Below, in pieces: positions 13,266 to 24,399 of a DNA stretch of 64,000 nt. The notes below the pieces were generated by a model that was not told where the DNA came from, searched no databases, and saw nothing but the letters and a program-made list of their open reading frames with translations. Source of the DNA: Platerodrilus igneus (lineage: Eukaryota; Arthropoda; Insecta; Coleoptera; Lycidae). Position 1 is the stretch's first letter. Each line of letters begins with the position of its first letter. A program made the translations under genes and the position numbers. The stretch covers positions 1,178,001 through 1,242,000 of the forward strand of contig JARFIW010000942.1 in assembly GCA_036346225.1 (NCBI GenBank), written 5' to 3'.

Positions 13266-14626
13266 TGTAATGCTTGAATTACAATAGCAATTCAGATTTT
13301 AATTTTTTTTATTATAATAATTTTTAGGTACAATAAATAATGTATAATAATTTGAGTAGGGTAAGGAATTTTGAATTATAATTATATTTGAAAAAGGGGT
13401 TTGTGGAAAATTCCAATGCATTTAGAGTTAGGTTATTCTGTTCCATTCTATGGAAAATTCCATTAGTGAAATACGTATTTGTGTAGAATGCAGTAACGCT
13501 CTCACTGATTGGTCAACAACTTTAAGGGACTTGTTAATCGCGCCAAAATAAGAAAGGTTATATATACCAGTAAAGGACGCCAACAGCACATTCTTGACTT
13601 TGACGCGTTCTTGGGCAGCTGGTTGCTACAGCTGAGCCCAAGTTGTTGAAAAAGAACGAATTTGTAGATTGATGGGTGCTGATGCATCTACCTACATATC
13701 AAAATTAATAATAATTAAACAAGATTGTCTTGTGCGTTCGACTGCTTTGAAGTTAACAAAGCTTATTAAAATTTTATGATTTTGTGTATAATTTGTTCAC
13801 GACGAACGTGTTGTTTCTTAAAAACGGGGAAGCCATTTTGGAAGCGGAACGAACCAAGGGATTGTTTACTGCTGTAATTTTCTGGATGAGAAGGGAGTTT
13901 ATGGTTGGTTAATATCGCATTTGAGAATGCCTGCTTGATTAAATTGCTATGCAAGGAGACTTTTACAGTTGTACAGTACTGTCAATGCAATTTGTGTCCA
14001 GAACCAGTTGAAGACTACGTCAAAGAGAGCGCAGAACATTTTATGGAAATGTCTTACCTAATTAGATGTAAGTAGCTTCAGGATAGGGTAAGTTATTTTT
14101 AGTGTTGTAAATAGGTTGATATTTGGCCAAATTATCCTTTAGGTATCGACTTAATTTTTGTTTAGAGGAGAATTTGTTTTTTTTTTTAATTTTCCCCAAT
14201 TACTATGGGCGATGATTGTTTTATTGAATATACGTTTACTTTGTGAGTTTTGCAGCTTTTTGACTAGTGTAATATGTGTTGATAATATGTTACAGGGCAG
14301 GTGTACATCAGCTGTAGGAGCAACCTAGTCAAAAGGTAATATTAGATAATCTTAAAATTATCCCGTTTAAGGTAATTCTAAATTTCTTTCTTATTCAAAA
14401 TTGGTGCTACCTGGAAGAGATTATACATGTTTTCCCGCTAGCCGCGGTCACTAATAAATAATATTAAATAATTATCATATAAATTATAACAAACTTGGAT
14501 GAGAGTGTTAACGCTCGACATCCGTTGATAAATGCCTAACCGTGAAATAAATTTATCGTGTTTTAAAAAATTTGAAATCATATAATTTTGTAGCCCGGAG
14601 GATAACAAAAGGGAGAGGGTGATACA
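13266..14626 (+). repeat. 5' LTR of the gypsy element
   Basis: This 1361 bp direct repeat starts TGTAATGC and ends GATACA. By eye it is almost identical to 19766-21113, the differences being mainly one-base length changes in short runs. Its 61-codon minus-strand open frame is duplicated with the LTR and shows no known motif. Confidence 0.93.
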
Positions 14627-14629
14627 ATT

Positions 14630-14647
14630 TGGCGCACCAACTAATAG
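14630..14647 (+). promoter_or_regulatory. Primer-binding site of the gypsy element
   Basis: tggcgcaccaac lies 3 bases after the LTR end. It resembles the TGGCGCC-type tRNA primer sites of insect gypsy elements, with an apparent small change in the middle. The tRNA species cannot be fixed from this. Confidence 0.6.
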
Positions 14648-14746
14648 GGCTCAAGCACGACCCTGAGACAGGATTCCAGTGCATTTTGCTAATTTTTTAA
14701 TCAGGAAAGTTTTAGGTTTTTTATTTTTAGTAAAGTAAAGGTTAAC

Positions 14747-16082
14747 ATGGAGCCGGGAGGTAAAATAAATAAAATTGTTTCGTTGAATGAGTGGGAAAAG
14801 GCCGAGCAAGTTATGCAAGTAGATCAGGAACAATCTGACAAGACTGATCTATTCAAATTTTTAAAGGATATGCAAATGACAATCACTGAGAGCGTTAAAA
14901 TAGAGAATGCAAAGTTAAAGGAGGAAATGAATGAAAATAATAGGAAATTGAACGAAGAGATAAATATGAACATAAATAAAATCAGTAGAGCAGTAGAAAC
15001 CAAATTGAAGAATTAAAAGAATTAATGAAGTTAGGTTAGAGCAATTTAAAGGGGAAATAGAGCAAGAAATTGATAATAAAATTAAACCGTGGTGGAGAAG
15101 TTTTTAAAATAGAAAATAAAATAAGTGTGAGTAATATGCATTTGGAAAAGGAAGTCCAAATTCTGGACGATAATGTTAGGCGACGGAAAATAGAATTTTA
15201 GATTGTGAAACAGGATTAGGCAAAGTGGAAAAGCAGGTAGACATAACATTTGATGCATTAAATAAAGAAGTAAAAATTTGCATAAAAATTACAGGATAAC
15301 GAAGGAATTTATTAGGAAACATAATACAGGTAAATACTCACAATCTGAATAGTTTGGAGAAAATTAAATTTGATGAAAATCGTAGGTCGATGCATCCAGT
15401 TAGATTTATTCAGAATTTAGAGGGATATTTCGAGACTGTTAAAATTAATGAAATGAGGAAAATAAATGTAGCTCTTGGTTGTTTAGAAGGGGATACACTG
15501 ATTTGGTCTTCACGTCTGCAATCAAATTGGACCACGTTTGAAAATTTTAAATTGAGTTTTTTGGGTACATATTGGTCACCGCGTAAACAAGAGGAAGTAA
15601 GACATCAGATCCATGAACCGAGGCAGTTCAATGCGCAACTAGGGAATATGAAACACCATGTGTGGCATTGGGTTGAAAAAATACAATTTCTTCAGCCACC
15701 TATGGATGAAAGTATTTTCGTGGAGGCGATTATCAAACATTTTCCTTTTGAATTAGAACGATTATTGTTGGCATCACAGATTGATAATGTTGATAGGTTG
15801 TTGAGGGTAATAGAAAGTTTAGATAAGCAAGCCAATAGGAATGATAGGGGCAATAATAGAAACGAAGGGATACAGTCAGCAGGAAATACAAATAGAGGAA
15901 TAGGGAATCAGCGGTATAGGACAGAGAGGACCAATTTTGTGTCGCATAGGGGGTTTGATAATAATCGTAGGTCATTTAGGTGTACTGGAATGGGATACAA
16001 TAATGTGGGCAATAGAGAACGGTTAGAGTCGAGTAGAGAAGCGCCAACTTTAGTTAACGAGGTGACCCCAAACGAGTCGTAA
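14747..16082 (+). pseudogene. gypsy gag (coiled coil plus capsid), broken
   Basis: The first open part (14747-15016, 89 residues) is rich in Lys, Glu and Asn with heptad-like spacing, suggesting a coiled coil. After a region with frameshifts, 15354-16082 (242 residues) gives a capsid-like stretch: HPVRFIQNLEGYF, ALGCLEGDTLIWSS, then FLGTYWSP, similar to the FxxxFxxxFW segment of gypsy Gag. The tail is Asn/Arg-rich (RNDRGNNRN...), as in nucleocapsid-like RNA-binding tails, but no CCHC knuckle is visible. The start at 14747 is the first ATG after the primer site. The two parts were presumably one frame. Confidence 0.75.
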
Positions 16083-16259
16083 CTGAGCCACAAGCTCCGG
16101 TAGTTCAGTTATCCAAGCAATCATTGGAGCAACAGCAATATTTAAAATTTTTTGTTAACTTTTGGACAATGTTAAAATCAAAAAAACATTCTGTAATAAA
16201 TAATCATGTTTTAAAAGTAGTGGAGTACGATAAGGTCGAAAAGAAGGTTGGTTATACAC

Positions 16260-16610
16260 GAAAATAAAATGTTATGTCAATGATGATCATTTTGAAGCTT
16301 TAGTAGATACGGGAGCACTGTTAGTATCATTTCAGAAGATACTTTACACTCATTAGAGTCAAAAATCATGACATTTTATTTCTGCCAGTAGTTGGTATGA
16401 CAATTCAGGGCATAACAGGCAAGATCATAAAAGTAAAAGACAAGCATTAATCGAGTTAAAATTGCTAACCAAGCAATACCTATAATTTTTCTAGTTGTGA
16501 GTAATATACATATTCCGGTAATTTTGGGGACTGATTGGGCTGCTAAATATGATGTAATATTAGATTTTGAAAGAAAAATATTAACTTTAAAATTGATAGC
16601 GAAACCTTTT
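16260..16610 (+). pseudogene. gypsy aspartic protease domain
   Basis: The frame at about 16278-16317 reads FEALVDTGA, the catalytic DTG triad of a retropepsin. Near 16510-16560 come HIPVILGTDW and a following LDFERKILTL stretch, matching the conserved ILGxDW flap-distal motif. At least two one-base shifts lie between these blocks (for example after the DTGA motif). The domain feeds into the zinc-finger segment and RT downstream. Confidence 0.75.
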
Positions 16611-16759
16611 AGAAAATTTTGTGGAAGATTACCAAAGTGAACAAATGCAATTTGTGCATGTTAATATTGAGGAAATACTGATGTTGGCCTACAAAATATT
16701 AACAAGTTTTCGAGTATTAGGAATAATTTTAAAGATGGTATAGTCAATTCGAGTAAGGA

Positions 16760-17126
16760 TGAAGTAGAGCCGGTTGATTCAACGGTAGACGATAGTTTAT
16801 TAAATATTTTATTAGATTTGCAACAAAGTGTGGATGATGAAAGTGAAAATGATATTCCATTGCAATTTCAATGTACACAGTGTCCAAGTGTCTTACCGAA
16901 TAGAGAAGAAATAGTGAAGAGTCATTTGAGTAGGCATGATGAAGTCAAATGTATGAGTGTTCAGGCTTTATCAGGGGACCAATTGATAGAACAGTTGAAA
17001 CAAAATATAAGTCAGTATTATCAGACGTGCCGGCTATGTACAAAATTTGAGTGTTACTTACAAACCAAAGAACACACACCTTTATTAAAAATCGTATCCA
17101 ATTCCTTTTTCAAAAGGGACGCGTGA
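16760..17126 (+). pseudogene. pol linker with a C2H2-like zinc finger
   Basis: The open frame 16818-17126 follows an acidic stretch (DDESENDIP) and encodes FQCTQCPSVLPNREEIVKS-HLSRH: C-x2-C, 13 residues, H-x3-H, almost the spacing of a classical C2H2 finger (usually x12). A second CRLC pair occurs near 17029-17040. It lies between protease and RT, just upstream of the RT N-terminal extension. Its last residues run out of frame, and the RT continues in another frame from about 17090. A finger at this place in pol is not something I recognise from standard gypsy elements. Confidence 0.6.
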
Positions 17127-17830
17127 CAAAAGAAGTAGAACGAATGATAAAATTTGGTATAATTGAAAGGTCAAGCTCACCGTATTCAAATCCTATAGTA
17201 GTGGTAACAAAAAGATGGATCGGTTAGGATATGCTTGGATGCACGTGAATTAAATAAAATTTTGATACCAGACAGGAGTCGCCTCAGACTATGGAAGAGT
17301 TACTACAAAGGTTTAATGGAACTAAATACTTAACGGCTATCGATTTTACCTGTGGGTATTGGCAGATTAAATTAAATAAATTCAGTCGCCCTCTAACTGC
17401 TTTTCTTGTCAATGGGCGCAGCTATCAATTTAAAGTACTACCGTTTGGGCTCAATGTTTCGGTGGCAGTCTTCAGTAAGTGCCTAGACACCGTATTGGGG
17501 CCTGAAGTTTTGAGTTTTGCGACCGTGTATGTCGACGATGTTTTGATTACTTCTTCTTCGATAACCGAACATATTAATCAATTAGATATTGTGTTATCAA
17601 AAATACACGATGCAGGAATGACCATTAAGGCAAGTAAGTCAGAATTTTTAAAAATGAACTCAAATTTCTTGGACATATAATCAATGCAGATGGGATCAAA
17701 GTCGATCCTGATAAAGTACAAGTGATTCAGGATTTTCCTGAACCACGTAATAAAAAGAACTACAATCATTTTAGGTTTCTGTAATTTTTATAGAAAATTT
17801 GTACGAGAGCACTCAAACTTGACTTCAAAT
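17095..17830 (+). pseudogene. gypsy reverse transcriptase domain
   Basis: Motifs in order: VERMIKFGIIERSSSPYSNP (RT block 1), VRICLDARELNKIL, FNGTKYLTAIDFTCGYWQI (block A, catalytic Asp), LTAFLVNGRSYQFKVLPFGL (block B) and YVDDVLITSS near 17526-17555 (catalytic YxDD). The longest intact frame is 17291-17680 (129 residues). One-base shifts at about 17215, 17275 and 17665 break the rest. The thumb region around 17700-17800 is readable in other frames. Confidence 0.9.
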
Positions 17831-17879
17831 TTAATGCACTTAATAGAAAAGAATTCTAAATGGCATTGGGGTATAACTG

Positions 17880-18420
17880 AAAAGGAGGCTTTTATTGCAA
17901 TAAAAATACATTTTAGAAACTGTCGAATTAAAACATCCAAATTTTAATGAACCATTTTACTTGGAAACTGACGATCCACTAAAGCACTAGGTGCGCACCT
18001 TTTCCAAATTGATAACACAGGAGAGGTATGTAGTATAGCTTTTGCAAGTAGAAGTTTATTAAATACAGAACGTCACTATATGATAACTGAGCTGGAACTT
18101 TTAGGGATTGTTTTTGGGTGTAAAAAGTTTAGATCTTATATTTTGGGATTTCAAACATACGTGTTAACAGATCATAGGGCACTTGAATTTCTTTTACATG
18201 TAAAGCACTAAGTGCAAGGTTGATGCGATGGTGTTTGTATTTGCAGGAATTTAAGTTAGAAATTAAATATAGAAAGGGTAAGGATAATGTAGTAGCAGAT
18301 TTTTTATCCCGCTATGGTTACGAAGGTGAAAAAAGAAATCAAGCTATTGTTATAGCTCCTACTAAAATTAAAATTCAAGATAATAGTAACTTAAAACGAA
18401 TCTTAAAAATCTAAAGGAGA
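17880..18420 (+). pseudogene. gypsy RNase H domain
   Basis: The sequence shows FYLETDDP near 17955-17980, SIAFASRSLLNTERHY near 18028-18075, a downstream ELELLGIVFGCKKFR stretch and YVLTDHRALEF near 18160-18190. Together these are the D-E-D pattern of gypsy RNase H. It ends with FKLEIKYRKGKDNVVADFLS, the conserved GKxNxVADxLSR end. Two or three one-base shifts break the frame. Confidence 0.85.
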
Positions 18421-18559
18421 GTCAAGGTCTTGATGCTCAGATAAATTGGATAAGGAATGAATTAATTTCTAATGCAAATGGTAAAAGGGTGAACTAACAA
18501 AAATTACACTGTTAATGATGAATTATTATTTCGGAAAAGTAAATCTGAGAAGAATGGTG

Positions 18560-19560
18560 GCTTATATGTATACCAAATAATATAGCTAATAGGTTGATAT
18601 GGGAGTACCACTTAATTTATGGACATTTTTGAGGCAAGAAGTGTGCTGGATTAATACGAGATACGTGTTATATACCAAATTTGCGATGCAAGGTAGATAA
18701 GGTGATCTCAGGCTGTGAATTGTGTCAAAATCGAAGGTAGGAAATATTAAACAAGCAGCACTTATGAAGAATATAATAGTTAGTCGACCCTTGGAGTCGA
18801 TATCAACTGATTTGTTTGGCCCCTTACCTACAGGTAGAGGAGGACTTAAATATATTTTTGTATCCCGTGATGTATTCTCAAAATTCATTAAACTATATCC
18901 CATTAAACGAGCAAATTCAAGGACATTATTAATAAAATGACCTGGGATTTTATTCCTACTGTAGGCAAACCAATGTGTATATTGTCAGATCATGGATCAC
19001 AATTTACTAGTAGTGTGTGGCGTGAAACAATGGCCGAACTAGGTATTGAAGTTCGAAATTCAACTGTTTATCACCCACAATCAAACCCTGTAGAGCGAGG
19101 TATGAGGGAGTTGGGCGTTTATTTCGTGCATACTGTAATAAAAACACACCCTATGGCCAGAGTATACCCAAATTATAGAGGACTGGCTAAATTGTGTAGA
19201 AAATGAATCTACCGACTTTGCGCCGATAGAATTGCTTAAAGGTGTTAGGCACGAACAATTCATTGAGAAATTAATTAGCTTTCCAAAAGAGAAGATTTGA
19301 CAGAGAATATTAAGATCGAGCTCGCTCATAAGAATTTAATGACTAAAGCAAACAGGCGGAAGGAAAACACGATAGAAATATCAAACCAATTATCTATGAA
19401 CCAGGGATTTAGTGTTAGTAAAACTCATTTTAAGTCATCTACCCTGGAAAAGGAAGTAAAAAGTTCTTCCTGCTGTATGAAGGACCTTTTGAAATTTTCA
19501 AACGGATCCACGAAAATGCTTACGTCCTTAAATATTTAAATTCTGATCAAATAAAATACA
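18560..19560 (+). pseudogene. gypsy integrase
   Basis: An HHCC-like zinc region (GHFGGKKCAGLIRDTC, then CELCQN) is read near 18615-18735. The catalytic core follows: STDLFGPLPTGRGG (first Asp), ILSDHGSQFTSS (second Asp, near 18978-19013) and YHPQSNPVERGMREL (Glu, near 19069-19117). A C-terminal KTHFKSSTLEKEV...YEGPFEI-type segment ends near 19560. Frames change near 18730, 18940, 19140 and 19300. There is no chromodomain and no following envelope frame before the 3' LTR. Confidence 0.88.
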
Positions 19561-19765
19561 CCCAAAATATAATTAATTTAAAATTGTATAAGAAAAACCC
19601 ATTAGTAGAGTGACGATCCGTTTGGGATACATTTTGTAACATGTTAAGTACTTAGGTATAGGAAGTTTATTAGTTTAAAATAACTAAAGTTAATGAATAG
19701 GTTTAAGTGTTATAATGAGTCGATATTGTAAATAAACCAATATCTCAAATTATAACAGGAGTAAT

Positions 19766-21113
19766 TGTAATGCTTGAATTACAATAGCAATTCAGATTTT
19801 AATTTTTTTATTATAATAATTTTTAGGTACAATAAATAATGTATAATAATTTGAGTAGGGTAAGGAATTTTGAATTATAATTATATTTGAAAAAGGGGTT
19901 TGTGGAAAATTCCAATGCATTTAGAGTTAGGTTATTCTGTTCCATTCTATGGAAAATTCCATTAGTGAAATACGTATTTGTGTAGAATGCAGTAACGCTC
20001 TCACTGATTGGTCAACAACTTTAAGGGACTTGTTAATCGCGCCAAAATAAGAAAGGTTATATATACCAGTAAAGGACGCCAACAGCACATTCTTGACTTT
20101 GACGCGTTCTTGGGCAGCTGGTTGCTACAGCTGAGCCCAAGTTGTTGAAAAAGAACGAATTTGTAGATTGATGGGTGCTGATGCATCTACCTACATATCA
20201 AAATTAATAATAATTAAACAAGATTGTCTTGTGCGTTCGACTGCTTTGAAGTTAACAAAGCTTATTAAAATTTTATGATTTTGTGTATAATTTGTTCACG
20301 ACTTAACGTGTTGTTTCTTAAAAACGGGAAGCCATTTTGGAAGCGGAACGAACCAAGGGATTGTTTACTGCTGTAATTTTCTGGATGAGAAGGGAGTTTA
20401 TGGTTGGTTAATATCGCATTTGAGAATGCCTGCTTGATTAAATTGCTATGCAAGGAGACTTTACAGTTGTACAGTACTGTCAATGCAATTTGTGTCCAGA
20501 ACCAGTTGAAGACTACGTCAAAGAGAGCGCAGAACATTTTATGGAAATGTCTAACCTAATTAGATGTAAGTAGCTTCAGGATAGGGTGTTATTTTAGTGT
20601 TGTAAATAGGTTGATATTTGGCCAAATTATCCTTTAGGTATCGACTTAATTTTTGTTTAGAGGAGAATTTGTTTTTTTTAATTTTCCCCAATTACTATGG
20701 GCGATGATTGTTTTATTGAATATACGCTTACTTTGTGAGTTTTGCAGCTTTTGACTAGTGTAATATGTGTTGATAATATGTTACAGGGCAGGTGTACATC
20801 AGCTGTAGGAGCAACCTAGTCAAAAGGTAATATTAGATAATCTTAAAATTATCCCGTTTAAGGTAATTCTAAATTTCTTTCTTATTCAAAATTGGTGCTA
20901 CCTGGAAGAGATTATACATGTTTTCCGCCAGCGCGGTCACTAATAAATAATATTAAATAATTATCATATAAATTATAACAAACTTGGATGAGAGTGTTAA
21001 CGCCGACATCCGTTGATAAATGCCTAACCGTGAAATAAATTTATCGTGTTTTAAAAATTTGAAATCATATAATTTTGTAGCCCGGAGGATAACAAAAGGG
21101 AGAGGGTGATACA
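19766..21113 (+). repeat. 3' LTR of the gypsy element
   Basis: This 1348 bp copy of the 5' LTR has the same TGTAATGC...GATACA ends. Differences from the 5' copy include shorter T runs (for example near 20672), loss of single bases in doublets and a few substitutions. It is followed by the target duplication ATTT (21114-21117). Confidence 0.93.
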
Positions 21114-21117
21114 ATTT

Positions 21118-21225
21118 CACTTGTAGCGGGTTGTTTTTATTCTTCATAGCGAACCATAGATGTTACACACTCCGTGCCCTATGTTGGGAATGCCAATGTA
21201 ACGGAATTAAATAATGAGAAGTTGG
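21118..21225 (-). pseudogene. LINE RT fragment, continuation of the 12360-13265 LINE
   Basis: Joining this flank to the sequence left of the gypsy insertion (counting ATTT once) keeps one minus-strand frame open. It contains FAMKNKNNPLQVKS immediately before the MIDFIMVQIDL block. The spacing fits FADDxKxxxxxxSxDDCxxLQxDL of CR1/Jockey-like LINEs, with the FADD changed. A GIPNIGHG-like trace of the preceding GxPQGS motif lies near 21175-21200. Only this short piece of the 5' side is recognisable. Confidence 0.55.
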
Positions 21226-22786
21226 AACTATAATTTACTTTACTTAGAAAATTGAACCTGTTAGAATCAGAGAATAATATCTATTGTATAATAAATAATT
21301 TTTATCCAAAAACATTAAATCAATTCACAAAGTTTAGTGATATGAAACAAAATTATTATTTATAGAACATGTAGGACCAATAGTTATTTATGCAAAGATA
21401 TTTTTTTACAAAAACTGTGGATGCTACAATTAATTGCATTGGGATGAATCATTACCGATTACATTACCTACTAATTGGATAGCATTTCAATCAATTGGAA
21501 TCTTTGAATTCCAAGAAGTGTTGTTCTACACAATGCTCTATCTATTCAAATGCATTGTTGTGCTGATGCATGTGAAACATCATATGGCACAGCAATTTAT
21601 ATCAGATCACAAAACAACTTGACAACTCATGTGCAGTTACACTGTGCTGAATTCAGAGTAGCATCTGTTAAACTAACGTCCATACCATGACTTGAATTGT
21701 GTAGTGCCTTATTGGCCGCATGACTTTATTCAGAGATTGTCTTTAAACCCATTAAAACAAATAAAACGTTCTTTTGGACAGGCTCAACAATAGTACTGAC
21801 TTGGTTAGCAAGTGAATCTCACACTTGGTAAACCTTTGTGTCTAATAGGACATCCGAAACACAAATTAACCCCAATTAATAATTGGTATCAATTTAGGTC
21901 TTCCAAGAATCCTGCTGATATAATATCAAGAGGTGTTGAATCTCACGAGTTATTAGGTTTACAATTATTGTGACAAGGTCCATCTTATTCGTATCAAGAA
22001 TTTGAAGCATTAGTTGCAAATAAGCATATCTCAAATTATGCTAAATCTTTAATGGAGGTACTCAAACTAAAAAAGGGTGCAATACTAGCTTTAACTTTGA
22101 CTGTTCGATATAACATTTTTGAAAGATGCTCCAGTTTTACAATGCTTATAAAGGTTGTTGCCAGGTGTCTAAGATTCGTTAATAATGGTAAAGCTTCTTG
22201 TGAACTGAAGCAATCGGCTTCATTGCAGCTTTTTGAGCTAAATAGAGCTACAATCAATCTTGTCATCGCCGTACAAACAGAAGCATTCAGTGATAACATA
22301 GCTAACGTGAATAAATACAAATGCGTTAAAAATGAAAGTAAATTGAGGTCCTTGAATCCTTCTATTGATCCCATGGGTGTGCTACGAGTGGGAGGAAGAC
22401 TTGCTGTTCACTTCAAACTGTCATACGATCAAATATTTCGTAATGTACTTCCACCATTTTGCTGATAAAATATTAGCACGAAAGACATTTCTACGATGGA
22501 ATGATGACCACATTCTCTGGAATTTGCATAAAATATTAGCCATTGAGATTAAAAGCAACAATTCTGGCTATTATTCGCACTTGCACAATTTGCTTCCGAA
22601 CTGACCCACCTAATTTGCAGCAGCAAGTGGGTAATCTACCAGAAGCAAGGGTAACACCAAATTAAAGAAACAAAATTTTGTAATAAAAGAATCCTTAAGG
22701 GATACATTTGTATTTTTATTTGTTTAGCAAGTAAAGCAGTACATGTTGAATTAGTGATGAACTTACTTTTGACAGCTTTTTAAATG

Positions 22787-22922
22787 CACTAAAATTCAAT
22801 TCAATTTATTTATTAACTGTAACTATAAATATCTTATATATTATTCAACATAAGTTGTGCATATGCCTACATACTAAATTTTACTAGTTTTATTTTCACA
22901 ATATCGTTTAATCTGTATACAT
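22787..22922. mobile_element. Short AT-rich insertion in the BEL integrase
   Basis: The BEL frame stops at FLNALK near 22785 and resumes at about 22923 with sequence leading to KIYSDNGTNF. The intervening 136 bases begin ttcaattcaatttatttatt, which resembles the antisense 3' end of a LINE. No coding content was seen. Ends are approximate. Confidence 0.45.
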
Positions 22923-23210
22923 AAAATGTTTGGTATCTTGCTACGGAATATGCCGAAAAATATATTCGGACAACGGGACCAATTTTGTTGGTTTTAACGC
23001 AGATCAAAGCAATCCTTAATTCTCGTTCCTTGATGCCTTTATCTGACCATCCAAATGATCTGGAAGCACTTACACCAGGCCATTTTATTATTGGCGAGGC
23101 CTTTACAGCCGTTCCTCAGCTAAATTTGACTAAACTGAAAATGCATCACTTAAGTTGTTTCCAGCATGTTTGTCGAATGGTGCAGCAATTTTGGCGAAGA
23201 TGGAATGATT

Positions 23211-23867
23211 TGTTGCACCTTTTTTCTTTTTATAAAGTTTTCAACTTTTTATAGCATTAGTTAAGTTCATGGGATTTTTAAACCCCACACGGAATTCTCC
23301 AGTATTATTATTTTAAAATAATCTGTACGTGAAAACCAGACAAAGAATTGGTTTTTATGTGTCTTTCATCTCAAAGTGGTGTTCAGATGTCCCCTTATTT
23401 GGTTGGCGGTAGCTCTCCTATCGATGAAACGCAAATATTTTGTAGAACGGTATAGGGATAAGGAACAAAAGGTAAGGGACCCCTTTGCCGACTGTCGGAA
23501 CTGTACGAAAACATGTTTGCACTCGTGGAAGTACAGTAGTAAAGTCTGCTTATTTCGACATACCGACTCCCATAAGCCATCGTGTACCCTCCCTTCCAAG
23601 GTAGGGTAATGTTCTGATGTAAATTGGTAGGCACATTGGTATCCCACTGCATTGTTAAGCATGGAAAATGCAATCCTTGTGGCTTCCAATCCACAAATAA
23701 TAAATTAATGTCCAGACTTACGTGAAAATCAAATCTTTGTGTATTTTTCACATAACGCTTATTTTAAACATAATGGTACTGGAAAATTCTCCGTGTGGGT
23801 TTAAAAATTTCCTTAACCCAAAAAAATACAATAAAAGGTTGAAGCCTTATATAAAAAAGGCACAACA
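23211..23867. mobile_element. 657 bp terminal-inverted-repeat (MITE-like) element
   Basis: The element starts TGTTGCACCTTTTTT and ends AAAAAAGGCACAACA, with inverted arms of about 85 bp (for example aaaccccacacgga near 23280 against tccgtgtgggttt near 23800). GATT flanks both sides (23207-23210 and 23868-23871). Removing the element and one GATT rejoins the BEL frame as WND-YLNQLHQRTKW, which proves the boundaries. No transposase is encoded. A 4 bp duplication suggests a superfamily such as Sola or Chapaev, but this is only inference. Confidence 0.85.
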
Positions 23868-24399
23868 GATTATCTTAATCAACTTCACCAGCGTACTAAA
23901 TGGCGTTTCGTCAAGAAGTTCAATTATTGCCGGATTCGCTAGTCATTTTGAAAGATGATGCCAGGTCACAGCTTCGCTGGCCTATCGGCAGAATTACCTA
24001 GGTTCGTTCTGGTTCTGATGGTTTGGTGCATGTGGTTAATGTGAGGATTACAAGTGGGGTAGTGTGCAATGAAATATTACCAAGATTCAAGTTTATTTCA
24101 AAACTAATGTTTCAAGAGAGACGGTATTTTTGGCATAATTTCAAATTTTGAATTCTAATTTTATGATTGGTTATGAAACCAAGCACTGTGGTTGGTTTAA
24201 TGTAAAAAAATATTCATGGCCTCTCAGGTCAACAAAATGAATCGTCAATTTTTGTGCTGCTTATTTCTTTTTCAATAAAGGATCGAGTAAAGTAATGAAA
24301 ACCAAGACCAAATATTATTTTATTAGTCTAACTGACAACCAAGTAGAAATACAAAGATACACTGCAAGTGGATTGACTGATATTTTTAAAAGGAATGAG

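Larger units (their letters stand above)
13266..21113 (+). mobile_element. Ty3/gypsy LTR retrotransposon, complete but frameshifted
   Basis: Two direct LTRs (13266-14626 and 19766-21113) bracket gag, protease, RT, RNase H and integrase, in gypsy order. The element runs TG...CA and is flanked by ATTT on both sides (13262-13265 and 21114-21117), a 4 bp target duplication. A primer-binding site follows the 5' LTR at 14630. No envelope frame is visible between integrase and the 3' LTR. Numerous small frameshifts interrupt pol. It sits inside a minus-strand LINE. Confidence 0.92.
21375..24130 (+). pseudogene. BEL/Pao pol remnant (RT end, RNase H, integrase)
   Basis: Order of blocks: GPIVIYAKIFLQKLW (21390-21440) and WDESLPITLPTNWIAF (21438-21485), the RT-RNase H linker of BEL/Pao; CADACETSYGTAIYIRSQ (21555-21612), the RNase H start; FFWTGSTIVLTWLASESHTW (21773-21832) and NPADIISRGVESHELLG (21910-21960). 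Integrase zinc region: LRSLNPSIDPMGVLRVGGRL (22346-22405). Core: KAVHVELVMN (22735) and SDNGTNFVGFN (22965-23000), then AILNSRSLMPLSDHPNDLEA (23009-23068) and FWRRWND (23190-23210). The tail LNQLHQRTKWR (23874-23910) continues past an inserted element to a WPIGRI-type block near 23990 and a final R-x-LPRFK block near 24080. Stops, frameshifts and two insertions show it is dead. No LTRs were found. Confidence 0.88.

Noticed and set aside
13502..13687. 61-codon minus-strand frame duplicated at 20001-20186
   Set aside because: It is duplicated only because it lies in the two LTRs of the gypsy element; no motifs.
15733..16093. Minus-strand frames overlapping gag
   Set aside because: They are antisense shadows of the gypsy gag frame and have unnatural Tyr/Leu/Ser-rich composition.
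22036..22374. 112-codon minus-strand frame
   Set aside because: It is antisense to the BEL integrase region, which has clear family motifs on the + strand.
23366..23751. Overlapping frames of 77-118 codons on both strands
   Set aside because: They lie inside the 657 bp inverted-repeat element; no transposase motif, and frames on both strands suggest chance.
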